A program made the translations under genes and the position numbers. 64,000 bases of DNA, taken from NCBI RefSeq assembly GCF_023534745.1, contig NZ_JAMHJQ010000001.1, forward strand, positions 380,110-444,109. The letters run 5' to 3'. The notes beneath the pieces are model-generated. The model was not told where the DNA came from. It worked only from the letters and a program-made list of their open reading frames with translations, and made no database searches. The DNA is from Streptomyces sp. 35G-GA-8. GTDB taxonomy: Bacteria > Actinomycetota > Actinomycetes > Streptomycetales > Streptomycetaceae. Shown piece by piece: positions 49,331 through 57,063 of this stretch; the stretch's first letter is position 1, and each line of letters starts with the position of its first letter.

Positions 49331-51226
49331 ATGACCGGGGGATCGATACACCAGCTCTTCGAGCAATGGGCGCGGCGGACGCCCGACCACTTCGCCGTCA
49401 TCACCGACAGTGACCGGATCGACTACGCACAGCTGGACGCCGACGCCGGACAGCTCGCCGCGTATCTCACCGCGCACGCCGGACTGCCGGCTTCCGGTTC
49501 CACCGTCGCCATCTGTACACGGCGCCCGCACGAGGTACTGGTGTCGATCCTCGCCGTACTGAAGTCGGGCCACGCGTACGCCGTGCTGAACCCCACTGCT
49601 CCGGCCCAGGAACTGCACCGGTTACTCGGCCTGACCCGGGCCAAGGCGGTCATCACCGACGAAGCGCTGTTGCCACGGGTCGATGACGGCCGGGAGCGGA
49701 CGGCCATCTGTCTGGACACCGACGCGACGGCCATCGCCCACGCGGTACCCGCTCTCCGGGACCCGGCCGAGCGGGCGCCCGGCGGACCGGCCGCCGTACT
49801 GCTCACGGCGGGCACGACGGGACGGCGCACGGCTGTACCCACCGGGCACGACCGGCTGCTCGCCGCGTACTCCGCCTGGTCCGCGGTCTACGGGGTGTCG
49901 CCGGAGGACCGGGTGCTGGTGACCGCGCCGCCCGCGACCACCGAGTTCACCGGCGGGTGGATACGTGCCCTGTGCTCCGGCGCGACGCTGGTCCTCTCCG
50001 AACGGCCGATCACGGCCGAGGGGATCACGATGGAGCGGGTCACGGTCGCGGAGATGAGCCCCGCGACCGCCGTCCGGGTGCTGGACACGGAGCTGCCGTC
50101 CCTGCGGCTGCTCGCGGTGGGCGGCGCGCCGCTGCGGCTCGATGAGCAGCTGCGGCTCCAGGCGCTGCTGCCGGCCGCCGGAGCACGGGTGCTGAGCGTG
50201 TACGGGACGGCGGAGGTCGCCGGCTGCGGTACCTGGTTCGAGCCCGAGCAGCTGCCCGGCCCCGTGGCGAACCCGGAGCGGGCCGCCTTTCTGGGGCTGC
50301 CGTTCCCGGGATGCGCGGCCGAACTGCGCAAGGGGCGGATCTGGCTCACCCCGCCGGAGGGCGGCGACGCGGTCCCCACCGAGGACGCGGGACGGCGACA
50401 GGGCGAAGGGCCCATCGAGTTCCGCGGCAGGACCGCCGACCAGGTCACGATCGACGGCAGGACCGTCGACACCTACCGGGTGGAGACGGCGCTGGCGGGT
50501 CACCCGCATATCCAGGACGTGGTCATCACCGGGGACCGGGGCCGCACCGGAAGCCGTCTGATCGCCTTCGTGGTGCCGAGCCCCCGGGCTCCGTTCGGCG
50601 CCGCGCCGGAGGCGGCCTCCCTGCGTGCCGGGCTCACCGGCCTGGTCCCGGCGGGCGACGTCCCGGAGGTGGTGGTGCGCCTCGGAGAGCTGCCGACGAA
50701 CGCGGCCGGAAAAGTGAACCGGGAGAAGCTGCCGCTGCCGCCGGTCCCGGGGGCGGTGCGCGCGAGCGGCAAGAGCGGGGCGGGCGAGGACATGACCGAG
50801 GGCGCGATCGCCGCCCTCGTCGGGGTCGTCGCCGGTTTCCTCGCCGCCGTACTCACCGGCGTGATCTTCCCCGGCGCCACGGATGTGTCCGGGGTGCCGG
50901 CGCCGTGGAACGCGCTGTTCATGCTGCTCTATCTGGCCGAGTGGCTCGCCTTCGCCGTCGGGATGGGGTTCCTGGTGGTGGGACGGCGGGTGATGCTGCG
51001 GCGGAGCGAGTCGCGGGGGCTGACGGCCGCGGCTCATCTGGCGATCGTCTATCTGCTGGTGTCCTGGTGGCCGCAGGACAACCTCTACCGGCTGACCGCC
51101 AAGACGGACTGGCCGCGGCAGGCGGCTCTCGTCTGGGCCTTCAATGTGCCGTTGATGATCGCGGCGTTCATCGTGATGGTCTGGGTGGTGGCGTCGCTGC
51201 CCGCCGTCAGGAAGCAGGTCAGGTAG
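49331..51226 (+). CDS. Adenylate-forming (AMP-binding) domain fused to a membrane module
   Basis: Predicted 631-residue protein. Residues 1-~480 form an ANL/NRPS-type adenylation domain: FEQWARRTPDHFAVITDSDRIDYAQLDADAGQLAAYL, phosphate loop LLTAGTTGRRTAV (A3), VYGTAEVAG (A5), FRGRTADQVTIDGRTVDTYRVE (A8-like) and TNAAGKVNREKLPLP with the A10 Lys. The A7 region is weakly conserved. Instead of a carrier domain, a tail of ~140 residues follows with about four hydrophobic helices (AIAALVGVVAGFLAAVLTGVIF; ALFMLLYLAEWLAFAVGMGFLVVG; LAIVYLLVSWW; FNVPLMIAAFIVMVWVVA). So it would activate an amino or aryl acid at the membrane. Substrate and acceptor unknown. The 3' end overlaps the facing GNAT-ATP-grasp gene by 8 bp. 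Confidence 0.8.
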   Translation: MTGGSIHQLFEQWARRTPDHFAVITDSDRIDYAQLDADAGQLAAYLTAHAGLPASGSTVAICTRRPHEVLVSILAVLKSGHAYAVLNPTAPAQELHRLLGLTRAKAVITDEALLPRVDDGRERTAICLDTDATAIAHAVPALRDPAERAPGGPAAVLLTAGTTGRRTAVPTGHDRLLAAYSAWSAVYGVSPEDRVLVTAPPATTEFTGGWIRALCSGATLVLSERPITAEGITMERVTVAEMSPATAVRVLDTELPSLRLLAVGGAPLRLDEQLRLQALLPAAGARVLSVYGTAEVAGCGTWFEPEQLPGPVANPERAAFLGLPFPGCAAELRKGRIWLTPPEGGDAVPTEDAGRRQGEGPIEFRGRTADQVTIDGRTVDTYRVETALAGHPHIQDVVITGDRGRTGSRLIAFVVPSPRAPFGAAPEAASLRAGLTGLVPAGDVPEVVVRLGELPTNAAGKVNREKLPLPPVPGAVRASGKSGAGEDMTEGAIAALVGVVAGFLAAVLTGVIFPGATDVSGVPAPWNALFMLLYLAEWLAFAVGMGFLVVGRRVMLRRSESRGLTAAAHLAIVYLLVSWWPQDNLYRLTAKTDWPRQAALVWAFNVPLMIAAFIVMVWVVASLPAVRKQVR

Positions 51227-53099
51227 CTCCGGCGGACCGGTCGACGGGGGCGAAGATCCGGCCGAGATCCTGAGCCGCGCCGGTGACCAGCGCCTCGGCC
51301 GCGTCGAGACGGTCCGGTGTCCGGGCACCGAGCAGGACGCCCACGAACGGGGCGGGGTCGAAGGCGGCCGTGGGGATCGAGGGCACGAGCACCGCACCGA
51401 TCCCCGCGCAGCGGCCCGTCAGTTCCTCCAGCCAGGCGATGAGTTCGGTGTCGGGGAGCCGGGCGCCGAGCGGGACGTGATCGAGCGAGCGTACGAGATG
51501 ATCGCCGCCCCTGGTCTCGTCGAGGCGGGCCTTCACCATGAAGGCGACGGACGGTCCCGTCAGCCGCAGATTGATCTCCGTCGGTGCCAGCCGACCGTCG
51601 GCGGCGGTCACGAAATCGACGTCGTACCAGCCGCGGTAGCCGCTCTCGGCGAGTTCGAGGCCGACGGCCTGCCCGAACCGCAGAGCGATCGAGGCGGCCT
51701 GCTCAGGGACGGCGCCGGGGCCGACGGTCGCTCCCCGGTACGCCGTGTCCGCCACGTCCATCCGCGCGGCGCCGACATCGTGCACCGTGCCGGCCGTGTC
51801 CACGAGGCCGTCGTAGGTGAGGTCGCGCGGAACGTCGCGCGGGAGGTCCCGCGCTGTGCCCTCGCGACCGGAGGCGGAGTGAGGGGAGGCGGAGTAAGGG
51901 GAGGCGGGGCCGTCCGTCAGGTAGTCCTCCACGAGGAGCGGGCCGGGGGGAAGCGCGCGCAGCACCGGCAGCAGAGCGCGTACGGACCTGACCACATGGG
52001 TGCCCGAACCTCCCACGCCGTGCTCGGTCTTGACGACTCCGCCCTCGCCGGAGCGGATCCGCGCGAGGAGCAGCCGGGCCGCCTCCCATCGGTTGGCCGC
52101 CGTCCGCTGAACGGGCACGGTGATGGCGGCGTGCGCGGGGGCCAGCCGCTGGAAGAGGGTGTTGGCCGCGCTCTTGGACTCGTAGCGCAGTGCTCCGGGC
52201 GGCAGTGTCTCCCCGGACAGCTCCCCGGACGGTCCGGTGTGGCCCCACGGTACGAAGGGCAGCCCGAGCCCGCGCAGCCGGCGGGTGAGGGCGGGGCGGG
52301 CGAGGATCGCGGCGGCGAGCCCGGAGGGGGGAGCGTCGTCGGCCGGGGCGGTCTCGGCCGGGGCAGCGTCGGTGGCGTGAGCGGCCTCGGCGGTGTGAGC
52401 GGCGGCGCCGAGCCCGTCGTACACCTCCACCGATTCCCAGGCCAGTTGGCGGCACAGCAGCTCGACCCAGCCCGGGGGCACCGTCTCCGGCAGCACAACC
52501 GCGGCCGGGTACGGACTGCCCAGCACGGCCAGGCAGGAGTAGTGTCCGCTCGCCCGGCGCGCGAGCGGGGTCAGTTCACCGAACTGCGCCTGGAACTCAC
52601 CGACATTGCCGAGCTGTACGGTGCGCAGACCGCGTGTCCAGGCCCGTACCCAGGCCCTGCGCGGAGGCGGTTCCACCAGGAGGCGGGGCAGCGCGCCCCC
52701 GCCGCGGACGGGTCGCGCGCCCAGCGCCCGGTAGAAGTCCACCGCGTGCGGGTCGGAGTCGATGGTCAGCCGCTCGAAGCCCCACGCGCGCGCGGTGTCC
52801 AGGACATGGGCGAACAGGGCACGGCCGATGCCCAGTCCGATCACGCGTGGTTCGACGAAGAGCAGACCGAGCGTGCCGTCCGGGGCCCGGCCCTCCAGCG
52901 AGGCGACGCCCAGGGCTTCCCCTGACATCTCGTCCTCGGCGACCACGAGCCGACGCTCCGTCATCCGACCGGCGGAGATGGTCAGTTCGTCACGGCAGGC
53001 GGCCAGGAACGCCTCGTCGTAACCCCAGTGCGCCTTCGAGCGCAGCACGAGCGCGCTCAGCGCGCACGCCTCGTCGGGGCGCGCCTCCCGTATTCGCAC
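51219..53099 (-). CDS. GNAT-ATP-grasp fusion protein
   Basis: Predicted 626-residue two-enzyme protein. Residues 1-~150 form a GNAT acetyltransferase (MRIREARPDEACALSALVLRSKAHWG, LLFVEPRVIGLGIGRALFAHVLDTARAWGFERLTIDSDPHAVDFYRALGARP). The remainder resembles ATP-grasp ligases of the PGM1/pre-ATP-grasp group: LGNVGEFQAQFGEL, TLFQRLAPAHAAITVPVQRT, GGVVKTEHGVGGSGTHVVRS (nucleotide loop) and WYDVDFVTAADGRLAPTEINLRLTGPS (metal-binding Glu and Asn). Low-complexity inserts occur at ~237-265 (Ala/Thr/His) and ~400 (RDLPRDVPRDL). It might ligate and acetylate a peptide or amino acid. GTG 53099 has TAAAGT 6 nt upstream and no ribosome site. It lies 29 nt after glycerate kinase on the same strand. Confidence 0.8.
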   Translation of the reverse strand: MRIREARPDEACALSALVLRSKAHWGYDEAFLAACRDELTISAGRMTERRLVVAEDEMSGEALGVASLEGRAPDGTLGLLFVEPRVIGLGIGRALFAHVLDTARAWGFERLTIDSDPHAVDFYRALGARPVRGGGALPRLLVEPPPRRAWVRAWTRGLRTVQLGNVGEFQAQFGELTPLARRASGHYSCLAVLGSPYPAAVVLPETVPPGWVELLCRQLAWESVEVYDGLGAAAHTAEAAHATDAAPAETAPADDAPPSGLAAAILARPALTRRLRGLGLPFVPWGHTGPSGELSGETLPPGALRYESKSAANTLFQRLAPAHAAITVPVQRTAANRWEAARLLLARIRSGEGGVVKTEHGVGGSGTHVVRSVRALLPVLRALPPGPLLVEDYLTDGPASPYSASPHSASGREGTARDLPRDVPRDLTYDGLVDTAGTVHDVGAARMDVADTAYRGATVGPGAVPEQAASIALRFGQAVGLELAESGYRGWYDVDFVTAADGRLAPTEINLRLTGPSVAFMVKARLDETRGGDHLVRSLDHVPLGARLPDTELIAWLEELTGRCAGIGAVLVPSIPTAAFDPAPFVGVLLGARTPDRLDAAEALVTGAAQDLGRIFAPVDRSAGAT

Positions 53100-53128
53100 G
53101 CCCCGACTTTAGGCCCTCCCGGCAACGT

Positions 53129-54286
53129 TCAGAGCAGGAAGTCCCGCGCGATCTCCGTCGCCAGGCGTTCCAGCAGCGGGCCCGCCTGTGCCATGGAGAC
53201 GGCCGGGTCCGGTTCCAGCCCGCTGAGGGCGTAGGCGCGGCGGATGCCCGCCCTGCCCAGGGCCTCCGGCGGGAGGCTCAGCCGGCCGCAGACCGCGATG
53301 ACCTCGATATGCCGGGCGCGGGCCGCCGCCGCGACGCCCGCGGGGGCCTTGCCGTGCAGGGTCTGCTCATCCAGGGAACCTTCGCCCGTGATGACGAGGG
53401 TCGCCCGGGACAGGGCGTCGGCGAAGCCCAGCACATCGAGCATGACCTCGATCCCGGGACGGAAGCCCGCGCCGAGTCCGACCAGCGCGCCGTAGCCGAT
53501 GCCGCCGGCCGCGCCCGCGCCGGGCGAGTGCGCGAGATCGGCGGCACGGGGGCCGATGGACGTCTCCAGGACCGTGGCGTAGTGGGCGAGGGCCGCGTCG
53601 AGGGTGGCGACATCCTCGGGGCTCGCGCCCTTCTGCGGCCCGTAGACGGCGGGGGCGCCCTTGGGTCCGGTCAGCGGATTGTCGACATCGCTGGCGAGCA
53701 CGATCTCCGTCCTGGCGAGCCGTTCGTCCAGACCGGAGAGGTCGGCGGTGGCGAGGTCGCGCAGCCCCCCGCCGCCCGGTCCTACGGGCTGCCCCGCCGC
53801 GTCCAGGAAGCGGGCGCCGAGCGCGGCGAGCATTCCGGCGCCGCCGTCGGTCGTGGCGCTGCCGCCGACACCGAAGACGATGACGCGCGCGCCCGCGTCC
53901 AGCGCGGCGCGCAGCAGCTCGCCCGAGCCGTAGGTGGACGCCGTCAGCGGCGCGAACACCCCGTCGGGCAGACACTGGAGGCCCGAGGCCTCCGCCATCT
54001 CGACGACGGCCGTACCGTCCCGCAGCGCGTAGGCGGCGGTCAGCTCGTCACCGAGCGGTCCGGTGACCCGTACCTCGCGTCGTTCGAAACCGGCGGCCAC
54101 GGCCGCCGCGACCGTACCGTCGCCGCCGTCCGCGACGGGCAGGGTCTCCACCGCCACCTCGGGAACGATCCGACGCAGTCCCGCCGTCACCCGCTCCGCG
54201 ACCTGTACGGCCGTGAGGGAACCCTTGAACTTGTCCGCCGCGATGAGCACGCGTGCGGCCTCCGTTGCTGCTCCGTCCGTCACCAT
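53129..54286 (-). CDS. Glycerate kinase
   Basis: Predicted 385-residue glycerate 2-kinase of the GarK/GlxK family, phosphorylating D-glycerate with ATP. Motifs: VLIAADKFKGSLTAVQVAE at the start, LPVADGGDGTVAAAVAAGF, VVEMAEASGLQ, VGGSATTDGGAGMLAALGARFLDAAG, DVDNPLTGPKGAPAVYGPQKGAS and VITGEGSLDEQTLHGKAPAGVAAAA. Length normal. AAAGGG is 5 nt before the ATG. It could connect glyoxylate/serine metabolism (glyoxylate is made by the mcl step) to glycolysis, but the gene is unlinked to that operon. It precedes the GNAT-ATP-grasp gene and diverges from the NUDIX gene. Confidence 0.92.
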   Translation of the reverse strand: MVTDGAATEAARVLIAADKFKGSLTAVQVAERVTAGLRRIVPEVAVETLPVADGGDGTVAAAVAAGFERREVRVTGPLGDELTAAYALRDGTAVVEMAEASGLQCLPDGVFAPLTASTYGSGELLRAALDAGARVIVFGVGGSATTDGGAGMLAALGARFLDAAGQPVGPGGGGLRDLATADLSGLDERLARTEIVLASDVDNPLTGPKGAPAVYGPQKGASPEDVATLDAALAHYATVLETSIGPRAADLAHSPGAGAAGGIGYGALVGLGAGFRPGIEVMLDVLGFADALSRATLVITGEGSLDEQTLHGKAPAGVAAAARARHIEVIAVCGRLSLPPEALGRAGIRRAYALSGLEPDPAVSMAQAGPLLERLATEIARDFLL

Positions 54287-54446
54287 GTATCCCTTTGCTC
54301 TTCGAACAGGCAGTCGCGCCGTTCCCGACCCTATCCGGACGGCGGCTCCGTGCCCATAGGCCGCCGTTGTGCGCCCACGGGCACCGCCCGCGGTGCCCGT
54401 CCCCGCCGCCGGACACCGCCGTCGGACACGGCCTAGGCTTTCCCGT

Positions 54447-54968
54447 GTGACACACACCGATACGGACAGCGATACCGATACCGACTACGCCACCTACATC
54501 GCGGGTCTCCCCCGCGTCCTCGCCGGCGCGGCCGTCCTGTTCAGGGACGGCGCGGGACGCGTGCTGATCGTCGAGCCCAACTACCGGGACGGCTGGGCGC
54601 TGCCCGGCGGGACCATCGAGTCCGACGACGGCGAGACGCCTCGCCAGGGCGCCCGGCGGGAGACCCTGGAGGAGATCGGCCTCGACATCGAGCCGGGACG
54701 GCTGCTGGCGATCGACTGGGTGGAGGGGAAGGCCCGGCCGCCGATCGCCGCGTATCTCTACGACGGCGGGGTGCTCGACGACGAGCGGCTGGCGGCGATC
54801 CGGCTCCAGGAGGAGGAGCTGCTGTCGTGGCGGTTGGTGGACCGCGCCGAGGTCCCGGCGTATCTGCCGGGCTCGCTCGGACCGCGGGTACTGGCCGCGC
54901 TCGACGTACTGGATTCCGGCGCGGGCGCGGTGGAGCTGGAGAACGGGCACCGGGCCGGCTCGTCGTAG
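54447..54968 (+). CDS. NUDIX hydrolase
   Basis: Predicted 173-residue NUDIX enzyme that hydrolyses nucleoside-diphosphate-linked compounds. The Nudix box is GGTIESDDGETPRQGARRETLEEIGLDI; compared with the usual G-x5-E it carries two extra residues before the first Glu but keeps R-E-x-x-E-E-x-G. Residues 2-12 are a Thr/Asp repeat (THTDTDSDTDTDY). GTG at 54447 has TAGGCT (54434-54439) exactly 7 nt upstream and no ribosome site, so it is probably leaderless. Substrate not predictable. Confidence 0.85.
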   Translation: MTHTDTDSDTDTDYATYIAGLPRVLAGAAVLFRDGAGRVLIVEPNYRDGWALPGGTIESDDGETPRQGARRETLEEIGLDIEPGRLLAIDWVEGKARPPIAAYLYDGGVLDDERLAAIRLQEEELLSWRLVDRAEVPAYLPGSLGPRVLAALDVLDSGAGAVELENGHRAGSS

Positions 54969-55026
54969 CACCGCCGGGTGCGAGGGTGCCGGTGACCGGT
55001 GCCGGTGACCGGTGGCCGGTGGAGAG

Positions 55027-55057
55027 TTGACCCTCAGGTTGGCTGAACGTCGACAAT
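55027..55057 (+). promoter_or_regulatory. MerR-type promoter with 19-bp spacer, leaderless
   Basis: -35 TTGACC (55027-55032), 19-bp spacer, -10 GACAAT (55052-55057), 7 nt before the ATG at 55065. The long spacer with an imperfect dyad inside it (ACCCTCAG at 55030-55037, CTGAACGT at 55043-55050) is the hallmark of promoters activated by MerR regulators by DNA distortion. It belongs to the MerR gene itself, so autoregulation is likely. Confidence 0.65.
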
Positions 55058-55064
55058 CACCGGC

Positions 55065-56267
55065 ATGGACCTCGACACCAACGGCACCGGTCATCTCCTG
55101 GGCATCAGCGCCTTCGCCCGGCGCGTCGGCCTCGCGCCGAGCGCGCTGCGTTTCTACGACGACTGCGGGGTGCTGCGGCCCGCCCGGGTCGATCCGACGA
55201 CGGGCTACCGCTTCTACCGCCCCGACCAGGACATCAGGGCCCGGCTGCTGCGGAGCCTGCGGGCCGCGGGGCTGCCGCTCGCGGAGGTCACCGTCGTGCT
55301 CGACGGCGACGAGGGCGAGGCCCGCGCCGTGCTGGAGCGGCATCGGAACACCGTACGGGACCGGACGCGGACGGCCGACGCGACGATCGAGGCGGTGCTC
55401 CGGTCCCTCTCCGGTGACGGAGCGCGCGCGGATTCCGGGGCCCGGGGCGATTCCGGGGCCCGGGGCGAGTCCGGAGCCGGGGGCGAGTCCGGAGCCGAGG
55501 CCGTCACGCTCGTACGGCTCGGGGGCGTGGAGCTGGCGAGCGCGCTCCGCCAGGTCGTGCCGGCGGCCGGGCACGACCCGGAGCACCCGGAACTCGGCTG
55601 CGTCCTCGTCGAGATCGACGACGGCGAAGTCCGGCTGGTGGCCACCGACCGCTACCGGCTGTCGACGCGGGTCCTGAGGCCGGTGGCGGCGGTCGAGGGG
55701 CCCGCCCGCCGGCTGCTGCTGACGGCCGGTTCCCTGCCCGGGATCGGGGCATGGGCAGCGCGGTGTGCCGCCGTGACGATCGAGGCGGGCCCGGACGGCG
55801 CCGTACTCCACGAGACGGCGGGCACCGCTTCCCGCGAACTCCCCGTCTCGACCGCTCTGTTCCCCGCGTACCGGGAGATGCTGTCGGCACTTTCAGCGCC
55901 TCGGCACCGGCTGATCGTGGACCGGCCGGCCCTGCTCGACACCGTCAACGACCGCGGCGAGACACCGGCGATCGTGCTGCGGCTCGGCGAGGACGAGGTG
56001 GCCGTCTCCCTGCCCGACCACTCCCGGGCCACCACTCTGCCGGCCGTCCGCCACGGCGAAGGGCCCCTGCGTATCGGCTTCGACCCCGCCGTACTCGCCC
56101 CCGCCCTGGAGGCGAGCGTCGGCCCCGACGTCCTGCTGGAGATCGCCACCGTCAGCGAGCCGGTGGTGGTGCGCTCGGCGGACCAGGGCAGCTTCACCAC
56201 CCTGGTGATGCCCATCGGCCTCGACACCGCGACCGTCCGGCCCACGCCCACCGACGCGTCGCGCTGA
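55065..56267 (+). CDS. MerR regulator fused to a DnaN-like sliding-clamp region
   Basis: Predicted 400-residue protein. The N-terminus is a MerR helix-turn-helix (GISAFARRVGLAPSALRFYDDCGVLRPARVDPTTGYRFYRPDQ, ~12-56) plus a coiled helix to ~120. A linker of four 6-residue repeats (D/E-S-G-A-x-G) follows. The C-terminal ~260 residues resemble two domains of the DNA polymerase III beta clamp: LGCVLVEIDDGEVRLVATDRYRLSTRVL, FPAYREML, IVLRLGEDEVAVSLP, and FDPAVLAPALEASVGPDVLLEIATVSEPVVVRSADQGSFTTLVMPI, which matches the clamp's final-domain pattern. It may sense a ligand or a clamp partner. Leaderless ATG at 55065 on a MerR-type promoter. A TPR-like gene follows after 27 nt. Confidence 0.85.
   Translation: MDLDTNGTGHLLGISAFARRVGLAPSALRFYDDCGVLRPARVDPTTGYRFYRPDQDIRARLLRSLRAAGLPLAEVTVVLDGDEGEARAVLERHRNTVRDRTRTADATIEAVLRSLSGDGARADSGARGDSGARGESGAGGESGAEAVTLVRLGGVELASALRQVVPAAGHDPEHPELGCVLVEIDDGEVRLVATDRYRLSTRVLRPVAAVEGPARRLLLTAGSLPGIGAWAARCAAVTIEAGPDGAVLHETAGTASRELPVSTALFPAYREMLSALSAPRHRLIVDRPALLDTVNDRGETPAIVLRLGEDEVAVSLPDHSRATTLPAVRHGEGPLRIGFDPAVLAPALEASVGPDVLLEIATVSEPVVVRSADQGSFTTLVMPIGLDTATVRPTPTDASR
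55431..55502 (+). repeat. Four 18-bp tandem repeats in the MerR-clamp linker
   Basis: Units at 55431, 55449, 55467 and 55485, each encoding (D/E)-S-G-A-x-G/A. The first two are identical at DNA level, the last two have drifted. Copy number probably varies between strains. Confidence 0.85.
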
Positions 56268-56294
56268 CAAGGAAAACCGACAAGGAGACGAGAA

Positions 56295-56942
56295 GTGGAC
56301 ATGGACCCGGACAACCCCGTCGTAGGGCTCTGCGCGCAGGGCATGCGGGCCGAGGCCGAGGGCCGGGAGGACGACGCGCGCGAGCTGTTCCTCCGTGCCT
56401 GGGAAGCGGCCGGGGACGACTTCGAGGCATGCGTCGCCGCGCACTATCTCGCGCGCCATCAGCCGACCCCGGAGGAGACCCTGCGCTGGAACCAGGAGTG
56501 TCTGGCCCGCGCCGACCGGGTCGGCGACGCACGCGTGCGCGGCTTCTACGCCTCCCTGCACGGCAACATGGGCCGGGCCCAACTCGCTCTCGGCAGGCCG
56601 GGACAGGCCCGTGCGCACTTCCACTCGGCGGCCGAGCGTCTTGACGACGTACCACCAGGACCGTACCGGGACTGGGTCCGGCTCTGTGTCGCCAGAGGGC
56701 TGCGGGCCACCGACGACGCGCCCTCGGCGGACGATCCGGTCCGTGACCTGCTGGCGCGGCTGTGCGCCCGCGCCGATCTCGAAGCGCTGAGTCTGCTCCT
56801 TCCCGCCTATATGGGCAGTCTCGGCACATCCGAGGACGAGGAACGCCTCACCACCGCCCTGCGGATGCTCCACGCCGAGAAGCGGCTGCCCGCCCCCGAG
56901 CAGTCCGCGCTGAGCGCGGCCATCACGCTGCGCGCCGCCTGA
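56295..56942 (+). CDS. TPR-like helical protein
   Basis: Predicted 215-residue protein of paired helices with tetratricopeptide-like spacing: GLCAQGMRAEAEGREDDARELFLRAWEAAGDDFEACVAAHYLARHQPTPEETLRWNQECLARADRVGDARVRGFYASLHGNMGRAQLALGRPGQARAHFHSAAERL. It is a probable protein-binding scaffold. GTG at 56295 has AGGAG 7 nt upstream; the ATG two codons later is too far. It begins 27 nt after the MerR-clamp fusion gene, so the two are likely co-transcribed and may interact. No enzymatic motif is visible. Confidence 0.75.
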   Translation: MDMDPDNPVVGLCAQGMRAEAEGREDDARELFLRAWEAAGDDFEACVAAHYLARHQPTPEETLRWNQECLARADRVGDARVRGFYASLHGNMGRAQLALGRPGQARAHFHSAAERLDDVPPGPYRDWVRLCVARGLRATDDAPSADDPVRDLLARLCARADLEALSLLLPAYMGSLGTSEDEERLTTALRMLHAEKRLPAPEQSALSAAITLRAA

Positions 56943-56964
56943 CACCGTTCACCGGGTGGGAGAT

Positions 56965-56977
56965 TGACGGTCCGTCA
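56965..56977. promoter_or_regulatory. Palindrome TGACGG-T-CCGTCA
   Basis: Perfect 6-bp arms around one base, overlapping a -35-like TTGACG (56964-56969), 87 nt upstream of the secreted propeller-like protein gene. Operator candidate. Confidence 0.4.
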
Positions 56978-57063
56978 GGGGCGTTCCCCCACGTTCATTC
57001 CGAGTTGGCCCGCCGTGCACGACGGCGCGGCATCATCCTGGAATCCCAGGACTCGGAGGCATC

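Noticed and set aside
49331-53099. Natural-product biosynthetic cluster built around the adenylation and ATP-grasp genes
   Set aside because: The genes are convergent, and there is no carrier, condensation or precursor peptide gene, regulator or exporter close by; evidence is insufficient to call a cluster.
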